Source: CAYFNK01 sp964474895 (GTDB lineage Archaea; Nanobdellota; Nanobdellia; SCGC-AAA011-G17; PNOQ01). Taken from it: a DNA stretch of 24,162 bases. The notes beneath the pieces are model-generated. The model saw nothing but the letters and a program-made list of their open reading frames with translations, was not told where the DNA came from and ran no database searches. The position numbers and the translations under genes were made by a program. The stretch is taken from the NCBI GenBank assembly GCA_964474895.1, contig CAYYUK010000008.1, positions 1-24,162 of the forward strand, written 5' to 3'. Each line of letters opens with the position of its first letter. Within the stretch, counting starts at the first letter, position 1. This document shows, piece by piece, positions 7,399 to 13,524 of the stretch.

Positions 7399-7695
7399 TT
7401 CTTTTACTATTGTTTTTAGAGATTCATAATACTTGAAGTAACAATCAGTTAAAAAATATCCTGCCTGATTTGCAATTATTGCGGCACCAGTGTTAATCTC
7501 ACAATTTGGAACCGTAATTTCTCTTGAAACACCTATGCTAATTCCCGCACCTATTGAACCTGCTAAACCTGGGATATACATTGATTCATCATTCTTTTTT
7601 GCTAGTCTGGAAGCAACTCCTAATGCGAATCCAATCCCGCCACTTAGATAAATCTGATATTGTGGTATTGTAGTTAGAAGATCTGATAATTCCAT
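7372..7695 (-). CDS. Unrecognised glycine-rich, probably membrane-associated protein
   Basis: A 107-residue product. After a short helix (ELSDLLTTIP) come weakly hydrophobic Gly/Ala-rich stretches (YLSGGIGFALGVASRLA, IPGLAGSIGAGISIGVS, GAAIIANQAGYFLTDCYF) that could be two or three tightly packed membrane segments, and then a charged tail. I do not recognise the family. The ATG at 7695 is preceded by a TATA box (minus strand ATATTTATAATTC, about 7720-7732), so the gene looks real. Its last nine codons overlap the end of the E1-like gene on the other strand, which limits how far either C-terminus can change. Confidence 0.6.
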   Translation of the reverse strand: MELSDLLTTIPQYQIYLSGGIGFALGVASRLAKKNDESMYIPGLAGSIGAGISIGVSREITVPNCEINTGAAIIANQAGYFLTDCYFKYYESLKTIVKESVTNIFAK

Positions 7696-7773
7696 TGTTT
7701 TGATATCTGAATGGGTCTAGAATTATAAATATTATGGTTTAGCATTATATAATAGGGTAATTTTTTAGAGAAA

Positions 7774-7857
7774 TTAACCAAAGTAGTACATTAATAGAAA
7801 TATTAGTGCTAACCATATTAGTAAAACAATTAATAGCCAAATATTTTTTAAATTCAT
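7774..7857 (-). CDS. 27-residue hydrophobic peptide coupled to the deacetylase
   Basis: The ATG at 7857 comes one base after the stop of the deacetylase gene (TAA-A-ATG on the minus strand), and the 27-codon frame ends at 7774. The peptide is MNLKNIWLLI followed by an unbroken hydrophobic run and YYFG: a single membrane helix with a short positive N-terminus. There is no independent promoter, so it would depend on translation coupling from the upstream gene. This layout and composition are what a real small membrane subunit would show, but a short frame this AT-rich can also arise by chance. Function unknown; a partner or regulator of the membrane-anchored deacetylase is a guess from position only. 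Confidence 0.45.
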   Translation of the reverse strand: MNLKNIWLLIVLLIWLALIFLLMYYFG

Positions 7858-7858
7858 T

Positions 7859-8893
7859 TTAGTTTTGTAGTGGAGATAGTTTTGCTTTGTTTTGTATTAA
7901 TATGTTGTACGCTTCTTTGTATGTGATCGCTCTAACTCCTTCTTCTTTTAGGAAACCTAGGAATTCATCAAGTTCATTTAGTTTATTTTGTGAATTAAAT
8001 GTGTTGCAATGAAGTTGTATTACGAAAAATTCTTCATCTTCGTATACTTCTTTCCATTCGTTTATGCTTGCATGGCCATATTCGTTGGAATACCAATCCC
8101 AATTATTGACTACGTCATATGCTCTCGGTGTAATTATTACATTTTCATCATAGTATAACTCTGGAACATGTGTATTTGGGATCATTAAGAACCCTGCTTC
8201 CTTTACATTTTCATACTGTTCTGTTGTCCATTCATTTCCAGGCGGAAGGTAAGTTACTATTTCTGTGTTGAATATATTCTCTATTTCGTTTTTTCCTTGT
8301 AGAACATTAAACCAAACTTCTTCATATCTTGGACAGAAAAACCTATTTCTGCAGTGAGAATATCCATGCATTGATAATTCATATCCTTTGTTTTGAAGTT
8401 CTGTTAGATAATCAATCATTATTGGATCATCTGCTATGTCAAACGTTTCTTTTGTTGTTTCAATGAATATGTGTGGAGAAACTCCAAGTGTTGCTGTAAA
8501 TCCATGTTTATCAATTATATCTGAGACAGACTTGTAATTATCCATTGAATAACCATATTGTAAGAATTCTTCTTCAGTATCTTGGATATTCCAATAATCA
8601 TCTATTTCTATTACAACTATTTTTTCACTAACTTGAACTTTAGTTGAATGGTCGGTGTAATACACCATTGAAACTGATGAAATTAATCCCATTATTGATA
8701 TTATAATTAGTATTGCTACGAATCTGTTTATTTTTTTATTGTGTTTTTTACTTGATTTGATTGCCCAATTAAAGAATTTTTGATGGATGTTTGTTTTAAA
8801 GATAAGGAATAGTATTACTAGTAGTAAAATTAAATGTGTAAACCAATCAGCAACTGTCCAATAAATTTGGTGGGGATCTAAACCTTCGAACAT
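7859..8893 (-). CDS. Membrane-anchored polysaccharide deacetylase-like (NodB-fold) protein
   Basis: A 344-residue protein with two N-terminal membrane helices (about 19-33 and 57-79) and an outward-facing catalytic domain. Carbohydrate-esterase-4 signatures are visible: the Asp pair in VIEIDDYW (98-99), the metal-binding HGYSH (His176 and His180, spacing HxxxH), LPPGNEW at 216-222 in place of RPPxG, and a late catalytic-His motif QLHCN (His295). So the NodB-type core appears active, removing N-acetyl groups from a surface glycan, although DUF2334-like relatives of unclear activity share this layout. A TATA box (minus strand CTTTTTATAGC, 8913-8923) precedes the ATG by 25 nt and overlaps the end of the upstream regulator gene. 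The small peptide gene follows immediately. Confidence 0.82.
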   Translation of the reverse strand: MFEGLDPHQIYWTVADWFTHLILLLVILFLIFKTNIHQKFFNWAIKSSKKHNKKINRFVAILIIISIMGLISSVSMVYYTDHSTKVQVSEKIVVIEIDDYWNIQDTEEEFLQYGYSMDNYKSVSDIIDKHGFTATLGVSPHIFIETTKETFDIADDPIMIDYLTELQNKGYELSMHGYSHCRNRFFCPRYEEVWFNVLQGKNEIENIFNTEIVTYLPPGNEWTTEQYENVKEAGFLMIPNTHVPELYYDENVIITPRAYDVVNNWDWYSNEYGHASINEWKEVYEDEEFFVIQLHCNTFNSQNKLNELDEFLGFLKEEGVRAITYKEAYNILIQNKAKLSPLQN

Positions 8894-8924
8894 AGTTGGT
8901 TTTTATTTTTTAGCTATAAAAAGC

Positions 8925-9134
8925 TTACCCCGAGTAATATATTCTTTCTTCTGCTACTTCTACTAGTTTTTTTGCAGTCTGTAATTCTTCTTTGACTGTT
9001 TTTTCTTCGTAGAGCTTTTGTCTTATTGCTTCTTTGATGAATTCTTGGTTATTTGCAAAGCCGTGTTTATCTACGTATTTTTGAACTTTTTCTAATAGCT
9101 CTTTTGGTAGTCTTAAATTTATTTGTTTGTTCAT
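8925..9134 (-). CDS. Ribbon-helix-helix (CopG/MetJ-fold) transcription regulator
   Basis: A 69-residue DNA-binding protein. It opens with the short beta strand QINLRLP that inserts into the major groove as a dimer ribbon, followed by two helices (KELLEKVQKYVDKHG, then NNQEFIKEAIRQKLYEEK) and a third charged helix. The ATG at 9134 is embedded in a three-unit TGGTAT array that also reaches the TATA box, which is strong indirect evidence for autorepression. A second array lies 67 bp away toward the divergent helicase gene. The deacetylase follows on the same strand but has its own TATA box. No toxin-like partner gene is adjacent, so it looks like a regulator and not an antitoxin. Confidence 0.85.
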   Translation of the reverse strand: MNKQINLRLPKELLEKVQKYVDKHGFANNQEFIKEAIRQKLYEEKTVKEELQTAKKLVEVAEERIYYSG

Positions 9135-9164
9135 GGTATTATTTGGTATCTATTGGTATATAAA
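9134..9164 (-). promoter_or_regulatory. Iteron operator between TATA box and start of the RHH gene
   Basis: Three exact TGGTAT units start at 9134, 9144 and 9154, one per helical turn, and run from the start codon into the TATA box (minus strand CTTTATATA, 9156-9164). RHH dimers bind such tandem short sites side by side, so occupancy would block the promoter. The site and its regulator are adjacent, which makes autoregulation the simplest reading. Confidence 0.7.
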
Positions 9165-9200
9165 GATTTTGCTTTGTTTTTATAATTGATTTCACTGGAT

Positions 9201-9226
9201 TGATATTATTTGGTATCTATTGGTAT
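9201..9226. promoter_or_regulatory. Second iteron array, upstream of the DEAD-box helicase
   Basis: TGATAT at 9201 and TGGTAT at 9211 and 9221 repeat the 10-bp spacing of the first array; 23 bases (9204-9226) are identical to 9137-9159. It lies just before the presumed helicase promoter, so the same RHH protein may control both divergent genes. Confidence 0.65.
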
Positions 9227-9234
9227 TGTTAGAA

Positions 9235-9249
9235 ACCCTTAAAAAGGGT
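9235..9249 (+). promoter_or_regulatory. Palindromic candidate promoter of the helicase
   Basis: ACCCTT AAA AAGGGT is a perfect inverted repeat with a TATA-like centre (CTTAAAAAG). If used, transcription would begin near 9269, leaving a leader of about 80 nt before the helicase start at 9352. A second weaker AT-rich box, AATTTTAATAA at about 9260, is an alternative. Confidence 0.45.
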
Positions 9250-9276
9250 GAAAATCTCGAAATTTTAATAACAGTT

Positions 9277-9324
9277 ATGATTGAGAAAGCATTTGCTCAC
9301 ACAAGAACATTTCGCTTTTTCTGA
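9277..9324 (+). CDS. Possible 15-residue upstream ORF / leader peptide
   Basis: ATG at 9277 and TGA at 9322-9324 frame the peptide MIEKAFAHTRTFRFF, which has four phenylalanines in 15 residues. It would start within about eight bases of the predicted transcript start, as leaderless genes here do, and it overlaps the arms of two competing stems in the helicase leader. It may couple translation to folding of the leader. It could equally be a chance frame; a length this short has no statistical weight alone. Confidence 0.3.
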   Translation: MIEKAFAHTRTFRFF

Positions 9325-9343
9325 GTAAATGTGATTAGGAGAG
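9283..9343 (+). promoter_or_regulatory. Structured 5' leader and Shine-Dalgarno of the helicase mRNA
   Basis: Stem B pairs CATTTGCTCA (9290-9299) with TGAGTAAATG (9322-9331), ten pairs with one G-U. Stem A pairs AGAAAGC (9284-9290) with GCTTTTTCT (9314-9322) with a bulge. They cross and exclude each other. AGGAGAG at 9337-9343, eight bases before the ATG at 9352, is the clearest ribosome-binding site in the window. Confidence 0.45.
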
Positions 9344-9351
9344 AAAATAGA

Positions 9352-10572
9352 ATGAATAAATTTGATAAGTATGGTCTAAGCAAAAATTTGCTAGAAGCTA
9401 TAAAAAAGATGAGAATTGATGTACCTACACCAATTCAAGATAAAACTATACTTCCAATTATGGAAGGAAAAGATGTTATTGGAGAAAGTGCCACTGGATC
9501 TGGAAAGACATTGGCATTTGGTTGTGGTATTGTTGACCATATTGTTCCCGGAAGAGAATTACAGGCATTAGTTTTAACACCAACAAGAGAGCTCGCTGAG
9601 CAGGTTAGTGTTTCACTAAAAACAATTTCTGATAAAAAACCTTTGAACATTATTACTGTATATGGTGGTGTTTCAATAGATAATCAAATTACTAATTTAC
9701 AAAGTGCAAATGTAGTTGTTGCTACGCCCGGTAGATTGTTAGACCACATTAAGAGAAGAACCATAAATATTTCCAAAGTTAAACTACTTGTTTTAGATGA
9801 AGCAGATAGAATGTTAGATATGGGGTTTATTGATGATGTAGAGAGAATTATTCGAAGCTGCCCAAAAGAAAGACAAACTTTGTTTTTTTCTGCAACTATT
9901 TCGCCACGTATTTATACGTTGTCTAAAAGACATATGAAAACTCCTGTAAGGGTTTCTGTTGTAAAACATGTTGACCCAACTAAGTTAACGCAAATTTATT
10001 ACGATGTTTCGAAAAATGTTAAACTTTCTTTGCTTGTTCATTTATTAAGAAATGAAAAGGCAGGATTGGTTATGGTTTTTTGTAATACCAGAAACACTGT
10101 AGATTTTGTTGTTAAAAATTTGAAAGCTAATGATGTTGATGCAATTGCTATTCATGGCGGTTTAACACAGAATAAAAGAAGTAAAACTCTTGATTCTTTC
10201 AATAAAGGAAAGGTTGGAGTTTTGGTTTGTACTGATGTTGCTGCCCGTGGTTTACATATTGACAACGTTTCTCATGTGTATAACTATGAAATTCCAAATG
10301 ATTCTAATGACTATGTTCATAGGATTGGAAGGACTGCTCGTGCAGGTTCAGATGGAAAGGTAATTAACTTGATTTGTAGATATGACTTTGATAATTTTTC
10401 AAGAGTTATGGGTGCTTATCGTAATTTTAAAGTTGATAAAATTGATTTGCCTGAAATTGGAAGAATTCTCCCTGTTCTTAGTGAGAAACGCGAAAGAAGG
10501 CCAAGTTTTAACAGGATGAGGGGTAGATCTGGTAACCGTCCTAGGGGCGGTTCTTTTGGCAGAAGAAGATAA
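9352..10572 (+). CDS. DEAD-box ATP-dependent RNA helicase
   Basis: A complete 406-residue helicase core with a short tail. Motifs in order: Q motif (Phe4 to Gln29), motif I ATGSGKT (47-53), PTRELA (77-82), TPGR (125-128), DEAD (149-152), SAT (180-182), ARGLHIDN, and motif VI HRIGRTAR (323-330). The last 30 residues are Arg/Gly-rich (RMRGRSGNRPRGG, FGRRR), as in bacterial cold-shock helicases, and should bind RNA non-specifically. The likely role is unwinding structured RNA in ribosome assembly or decay. The frame is open from a GTG at 9331, but the ATG at 9352 has AGGAGAG eight bases before it and gives the standard N-terminus. The long structured leader and the adjacent iterons point to special control. 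Confidence 0.95.
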   Translation: MNKFDKYGLSKNLLEAIKKMRIDVPTPIQDKTILPIMEGKDVIGESATGSGKTLAFGCGIVDHIVPGRELQALVLTPTRELAEQVSVSLKTISDKKPLNIITVYGGVSIDNQITNLQSANVVVATPGRLLDHIKRRTINISKVKLLVLDEADRMLDMGFIDDVERIIRSCPKERQTLFFSATISPRIYTLSKRHMKTPVRVSVVKHVDPTKLTQIYYDVSKNVKLSLLVHLLRNEKAGLVMVFCNTRNTVDFVVKNLKANDVDAIAIHGGLTQNKRSKTLDSFNKGKVGVLVCTDVAARGLHIDNVSHVYNYEIPNDSNDYVHRIGRTARAGSDGKVINLICRYDFDNFSRVMGAYRNFKVDKIDLPEIGRILPVLSEKRERRPSFNRMRGRSGNRPRGGSFGRRR

Positions 10573-10580
10573 CTTTTATG

Positions 10581-10841
10581 TTAATTCTGGTTATAGGAAT
10601 TTCTTGGCTTGAAACTAGAAATATCTTCTTTTAGCTCTCTAATTGTTGTTGATCCAACAATGTGGTCCCATAAGTTTAACTGACCAACCCAGTATTGATA
10701 TGGATTACACCCCTTAAAATATTCCTCATCAGTTTCTAATGGTGCAATAACTGCTGTAACTTTACCTTCAACAGAATTTGCTTCAAAATGATAAGGTAGG
10801 GCCAAATTTTCCACTTTTGTATCTTCTGCTAGTTCATTCAT
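10581..10841 (-). CDS. Unrecognised 86-residue soluble protein
   Basis: A small acidic protein (MNELAEDTKVENL) with aromatic-rich middle (NPYQYWVGQLNLWDHIVG) and a charged helical end. I do not recognise a domain. The ATG at 10841 has a clear TATA box about 27 nt upstream (minus strand TTTTTATATACAAC, 10862-10873), so expression is likely and leaderless. A TGGTAT and a TGGTAA, 11 bp apart at 10883 and 10894, lie just upstream of that box and weakly resemble the RHH iterons. It converges on the helicase gene with 8 bp between stops. Confidence 0.6.
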   Translation of the reverse strand: MNELAEDTKVENLALPYHFEANSVEGKVTAVIAPLETDEEYFKGCNPYQYWVGQLNLWDHIVGSTTIRELKEDISSFKPRNSYNQN

Positions 10842-10918
10842 TTTTTATTTTTAGTTTAGTTGTATATAAAAATGTAATGTTTTGGTATCTTTATGGTAAT
10901 TTTATAAATTAAAATTAG

Positions 10919-10991
10919 TGAGCCCGGGGAGAATCGAACTCCCGATCCACACCTTGTAAGGGTGTTATCATAACCACTAGACCACGGGCTC
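10919..10991 (-). tRNA. tRNA-Val (anticodon UAC)
   Basis: The 73-nt minus-strand sequence folds as a full cloverleaf: acceptor GAGCCCG with CGGGCTC and discriminator A, D stem GUC/GAU, anticodon stem ACACC/GGUGU around loop CUUACAA (anticodon UAC, reading valine GUN codons), five-base variable loop, and T stem GGGAG/CUCCC with loop UUCGAUU. There is no intron and no encoded CCA; the bases after the discriminator are CT. It stands alone between two divergently arranged protein genes. Confidence 0.97.
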
Positions 10992-11015
10992 AGGTTATTG
11001 AATTATGTTTTTGGA

Positions 11016-11029
11016 GGTATTAAAAAGGT
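11016..11029 (-). promoter_or_regulatory. TATA box of tRNA-Val
   Basis: Minus strand CTTTTTAATA (11018-11027) is centred about 31 nt before the 5' end of the mature tRNA, leaving a precursor leader of a few bases at most. Confidence 0.5.
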
Positions 11030-11072
11030 TTCTATAAGTTAATTTTATATAGTTAGTAATTTTCCTTTTTTT

Positions 11073-11474
11073 ATGAAATGGATAATTGGAATACTTATCG
11101 TTGTTCTGGTTTTATTAGTATTTTTTGTAAACAATGGAGATGATAATATGACTGAATTTAAAATAGAAACTTTGGAAGAAGGTAGTGGAGATCAAGTTGT
11201 TAAATCTGGAGATACAATAACAGTACATTATACTGGAACTCTTGAGGATGGTACTAAATTTGATTCTAGTGTTGATAGGGGAGAACCATTTACATTTACA
11301 ATCGGTTCTGGACAAGTTATTCAAGGCTGGGAGCAAGGTTTTTCTGGAATGAAAGTTGGAGAAAAAAGAAGATTGACTATTCCACCTGAAATGGGCTATG
11401 GGGATAGGGCAGTTGGTGGAATACCTGCAAATTCTGTTTTGATATTTGAAGTAGAATTAATTTCTATTTCTTAA
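11073..11474 (+). CDS. FKBP-type peptidyl-prolyl isomerase with N-terminal membrane anchor
   Basis: Residues 3-20 (WIIGILIVVLVLLVFFVN) form one hydrophobic helix; residues 26-133 are a single FKBP domain: VKSGDTITVHYTGTLEDGTKFDSS, then PFTFTIGSGQVIQGWEQGFSGMKVGEKRRLTIPP, MGYGDRAVGGIPANSVLIFEVELIS. Active-site aromatics (Tyr in VHYTG, FDSS, the VIQGW tryptophan, Tyr in MGYG, the final Phe) are all present, so isomerase activity is expected. It lacks the insert-in-flap chaperone domain of the SlyD type and looks like the short FkpA/FKBP12 kind. With the helix, the domain faces outside and would help folding of exported proteins. TATA box ATTTTATATAG at 11042-11053. A second in-frame ATG at 11148 has its own GGAG, so a soluble form is possible. 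Confidence 0.9.
   Translation: MKWIIGILIVVLVLLVFFVNNGDDNMTEFKIETLEEGSGDQVVKSGDTITVHYTGTLEDGTKFDSSVDRGEPFTFTIGSGQVIQGWEQGFSGMKVGEKRRLTIPPEMGYGDRAVGGIPANSVLIFEVELISIS
11136..11150 (+). promoter_or_regulatory. Internal Shine-Dalgarno and second start in the FKBP gene
   Basis: GGAGA at 11136-11140 lies eight bases (after GGAG) before an in-frame ATG at 11148, whose product MTEFKIETLEE is exactly the FKBP domain without the membrane helix. Since most genes here lack such sites, it is a candidate internal start. Confidence 0.4.
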
Positions 11475-11530
11475 TTTCTATTTTTAACAGAAAACTTTAA
11501 AATGGCTTGAATTAGATTTACTAGGGTAAA

Positions 11531-12907
11531 ATGTCTGTTACAGAACTTAAAAAAGAGGTTGAAGATATAAAGAAGAAGGCTGTTGTTAGATTGTCTAATG
11601 GCGAGCCTGTTGAATATCACATAATCTATGATACTTTTGGCCAAACTTTGGAGCCTGTTTATTTCTGGACTTTAGATTTTATGAGGGGCATACAACCAAG
11701 TGGATTGGGTTTTAACGTAAGCAAAGTTGAGGAAGAATTTGAAGCTAGTGCTGGAGGTTCTTATTTCGGAGAACTTGGTGCAAGAGCGAGTGCAATGCAA
11801 GATAGGGCAATGGCAATTCTTAGACAAGTCAATGCTGTAATTAAAGAAATAATAAATTTAATTTATGATTTGAAAGAATATGAAATGAGGTTAGAAGTTT
11901 ATGACCATGCAGACCCTAAAAAAGAAACTAATTCTTCTAAAAGAGAATCTGCAGAACATTCTTTGAAATCTATATGGATGGATCAGGTGGATGTTAAAAC
12001 TGGTTTGGGTTCTGTTAACAATTTGACAAGGGGGGATTTACAGTTTGTTACTTTAAGAGATGCATTTATACAAGCTAAAAGTGCAAGAGATGCTGATAAA
12101 CTAGATTTGAATAAAAGAGTTAAAATCCTTGTTAAGAAAAAACTTGAGGAGTATTTGAATTGGAGAAAAATTGGAGAAGAAGAATTAAGGAAAAGATTTT
12201 CCATAGAAAAAAACTATCTGAAATCACAAATAGACTCCTTGAAACTCTACACTAAATGGGCTAAACCTTATTTGAGAGCTGCTCAGAAATTGGGTATGAA
12301 AGAATTAAATGATAATAGATTATCTAACCCTGACATAGTTGCTGCTTTTAATAATATGCAAATGGAATTAAGTCTGTTGGGGAAAAAGGAAATTAAACCT
12401 GATTCTGATAAGAAATTTAAAAATAAATATTTTGCTTGTATTAAAGTAGATTTTACATATAGAACTGCCCCACAAGCTGTTAGATCTGGGCAGGGCGGAA
12501 CACATTACGCACATGTTGGTGTTATTGATGCTTATTTTAAAGCCTATGTTTTTACTGAAAAAGAATTGAATAAAGTTGAAAGAGTTGAAGTTTACGAAGA
12601 CATGGATTTGGTTGATCATCTTACTGATGTTAGTTTGAAAGATTTAACTGCTGACTTGGATCATTTTTTGAAAGATGAAGAAGAAGTTGAAGAAAAAAAG
12701 AAGCCATTTCTACCAAACCCATTCAAAGGGTTGGGTGAAATCTTTAAACCTTTGAAAGGTACTTCTGATTTTTTTAAGGAGTATAAATCACAAGGAACTT
12801 CTTACCATGAAACGAAATTAAAAAAAGCCGCGCAAGAAAAGGCAAAAGGAAGTTGTTTAACCCTTTATGATGTATTCAAAAAAGCACATAGAATGTTAAC
12901 ATGGTGA
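11531..12907 (+). CDS. Unrecognised 458-residue helical protein, first gene of a coupled operon
   Basis: A soluble, mostly alpha-helical protein. An N-terminal helix (MSVTELKKEVEDIKKKAV) precedes a part with TFGQTLEPVYFWTLDFMRG and a long amphipathic region around residues 75-130 (ARASAMQDRAMAILRQVNAV). The middle (about 185-250) is charged coiled-coil-like sequence, and the end has an acidic run (DEEEVEEKKKP), a Pro/Gly linker (PNPFKGLGEIFKPLKG) and a basic helix. There is no membrane segment or known catalytic motif. It begins a three-gene set: its stop overlaps the next ATG by 7 nt. TATA-like ACTTTAAAATGG lies at 11493-11503. A scaffold or complex subunit would fit the shape, but this is inference from composition only. 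Confidence 0.7.
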   Translation: MSVTELKKEVEDIKKKAVVRLSNGEPVEYHIIYDTFGQTLEPVYFWTLDFMRGIQPSGLGFNVSKVEEEFEASAGGSYFGELGARASAMQDRAMAILRQVNAVIKEIINLIYDLKEYEMRLEVYDHADPKKETNSSKRESAEHSLKSIWMDQVDVKTGLGSVNNLTRGDLQFVTLRDAFIQAKSARDADKLDLNKRVKILVKKKLEEYLNWRKIGEEELRKRFSIEKNYLKSQIDSLKLYTKWAKPYLRAAQKLGMKELNDNRLSNPDIVAAFNNMQMELSLLGKKEIKPDSDKKFKNKYFACIKVDFTYRTAPQAVRSGQGGTHYAHVGVIDAYFKAYVFTEKELNKVERVEVYEDMDLVDHLTDVSLKDLTADLDHFLKDEEEVEEKKKPFLPNPFKGLGEIFKPLKGTSDFFKEYKSQGTSYHETKLKKAAQEKAKGSCLTLYDVFKKAHRMLTW

Positions 12908-13524
12908 ATGAAAAAAAAGAATTAATAAAAATACGAAAGAAATTGGAGAAGTTAGATACTAAACAGGAGAAAATAATTTTTCTTAGGGATTTTATTCTAG
13001 ACAAAAAAAATGATACTAAATTAAGAGAAGATGTTATGGAAATATTAAACTCTCTTTTAGAAGACGAGGGTTTGGAAGAAATTGTTGCTCATAAAGAGGA
13101 TTTTTCTTTGAAGGATGGACCTGTTGAAACTGTTGAGCAAAGAGTAATTGAAATTCCTGTTGGTATGCCTTCACGAGGTGTTGAGGAAGAAGAGATTGGA
13201 CATGTAGATTATTCTGTTGGTGGCGGTCCTGGTAAAATTTATGCCGAATCTGAAAATATTACTTCTAAACACCTTAGAGAATTTTTGAAAAGAAAGGGAG
13301 TTTTAGGTACTTCCGATATTAGTTTGCCTGCACTAAGAGAACAAATTTCTGATTATTTTGGTGGAAGTATAAGTGATAGCAGATTGGAAAGTTATAGTAG
13401 TCTTTTTTCTGCTGATGAAGTTGGTTATCAGGTCTTAAGTTCTTCTGAAAAAGAGGAAGATGATTCAGATACATTTAAATTAGAAGGAAAAGAACGTAAG
13501 TATTACAAAGTTGGTGATGAGTAA
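12901..13524 (+). CDS. Unrecognised 207-residue protein, second gene of the coupled operon
   Basis: The first 60 residues are highly charged and helical (KKELIKIRKKLEKLDTKQEK), followed by an acidic, probably disordered stretch (VEEEEIGHVDYSVGGGPG), a small globular helical segment around residues 120-165 (TSKHLREFLKRKGVL, PALREQISDYFGG) that could be a short DNA- or protein-binding domain, and an acidic Ser-rich tail (SSSEKEEDDSDTF). I do not recognise it. Start and stop are both coupled: ATG at 12901 lies within the end of the previous gene, and its TAA shares a base with the next ATG (TAATG at 13522-13526). Such packing suggests the three products are needed together, with this one likely an adaptor. 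Confidence 0.65.
   Translation: MVNEKKELIKIRKKLEKLDTKQEKIIFLRDFILDKKNDTKLREDVMEILNSLLEDEGLEEIVAHKEDFSLKDGPVETVEQRVIEIPVGMPSRGVEEEEIGHVDYSVGGGPGKIYAESENITSKHLREFLKRKGVLGTSDISLPALREQISDYFGGSISDSRLESYSSLFSADEVGYQVLSSSEKEEDDSDTFKLEGKERKYYKVGDE

Noticed and set aside
8925..9134. RHH gene as antitoxin of a toxin-antitoxin pair
   Set aside because: The neighbours are a deacetylase with its own promoter and a helicase; neither is a toxin family, and no small toxin frame overlaps the RHH gene.
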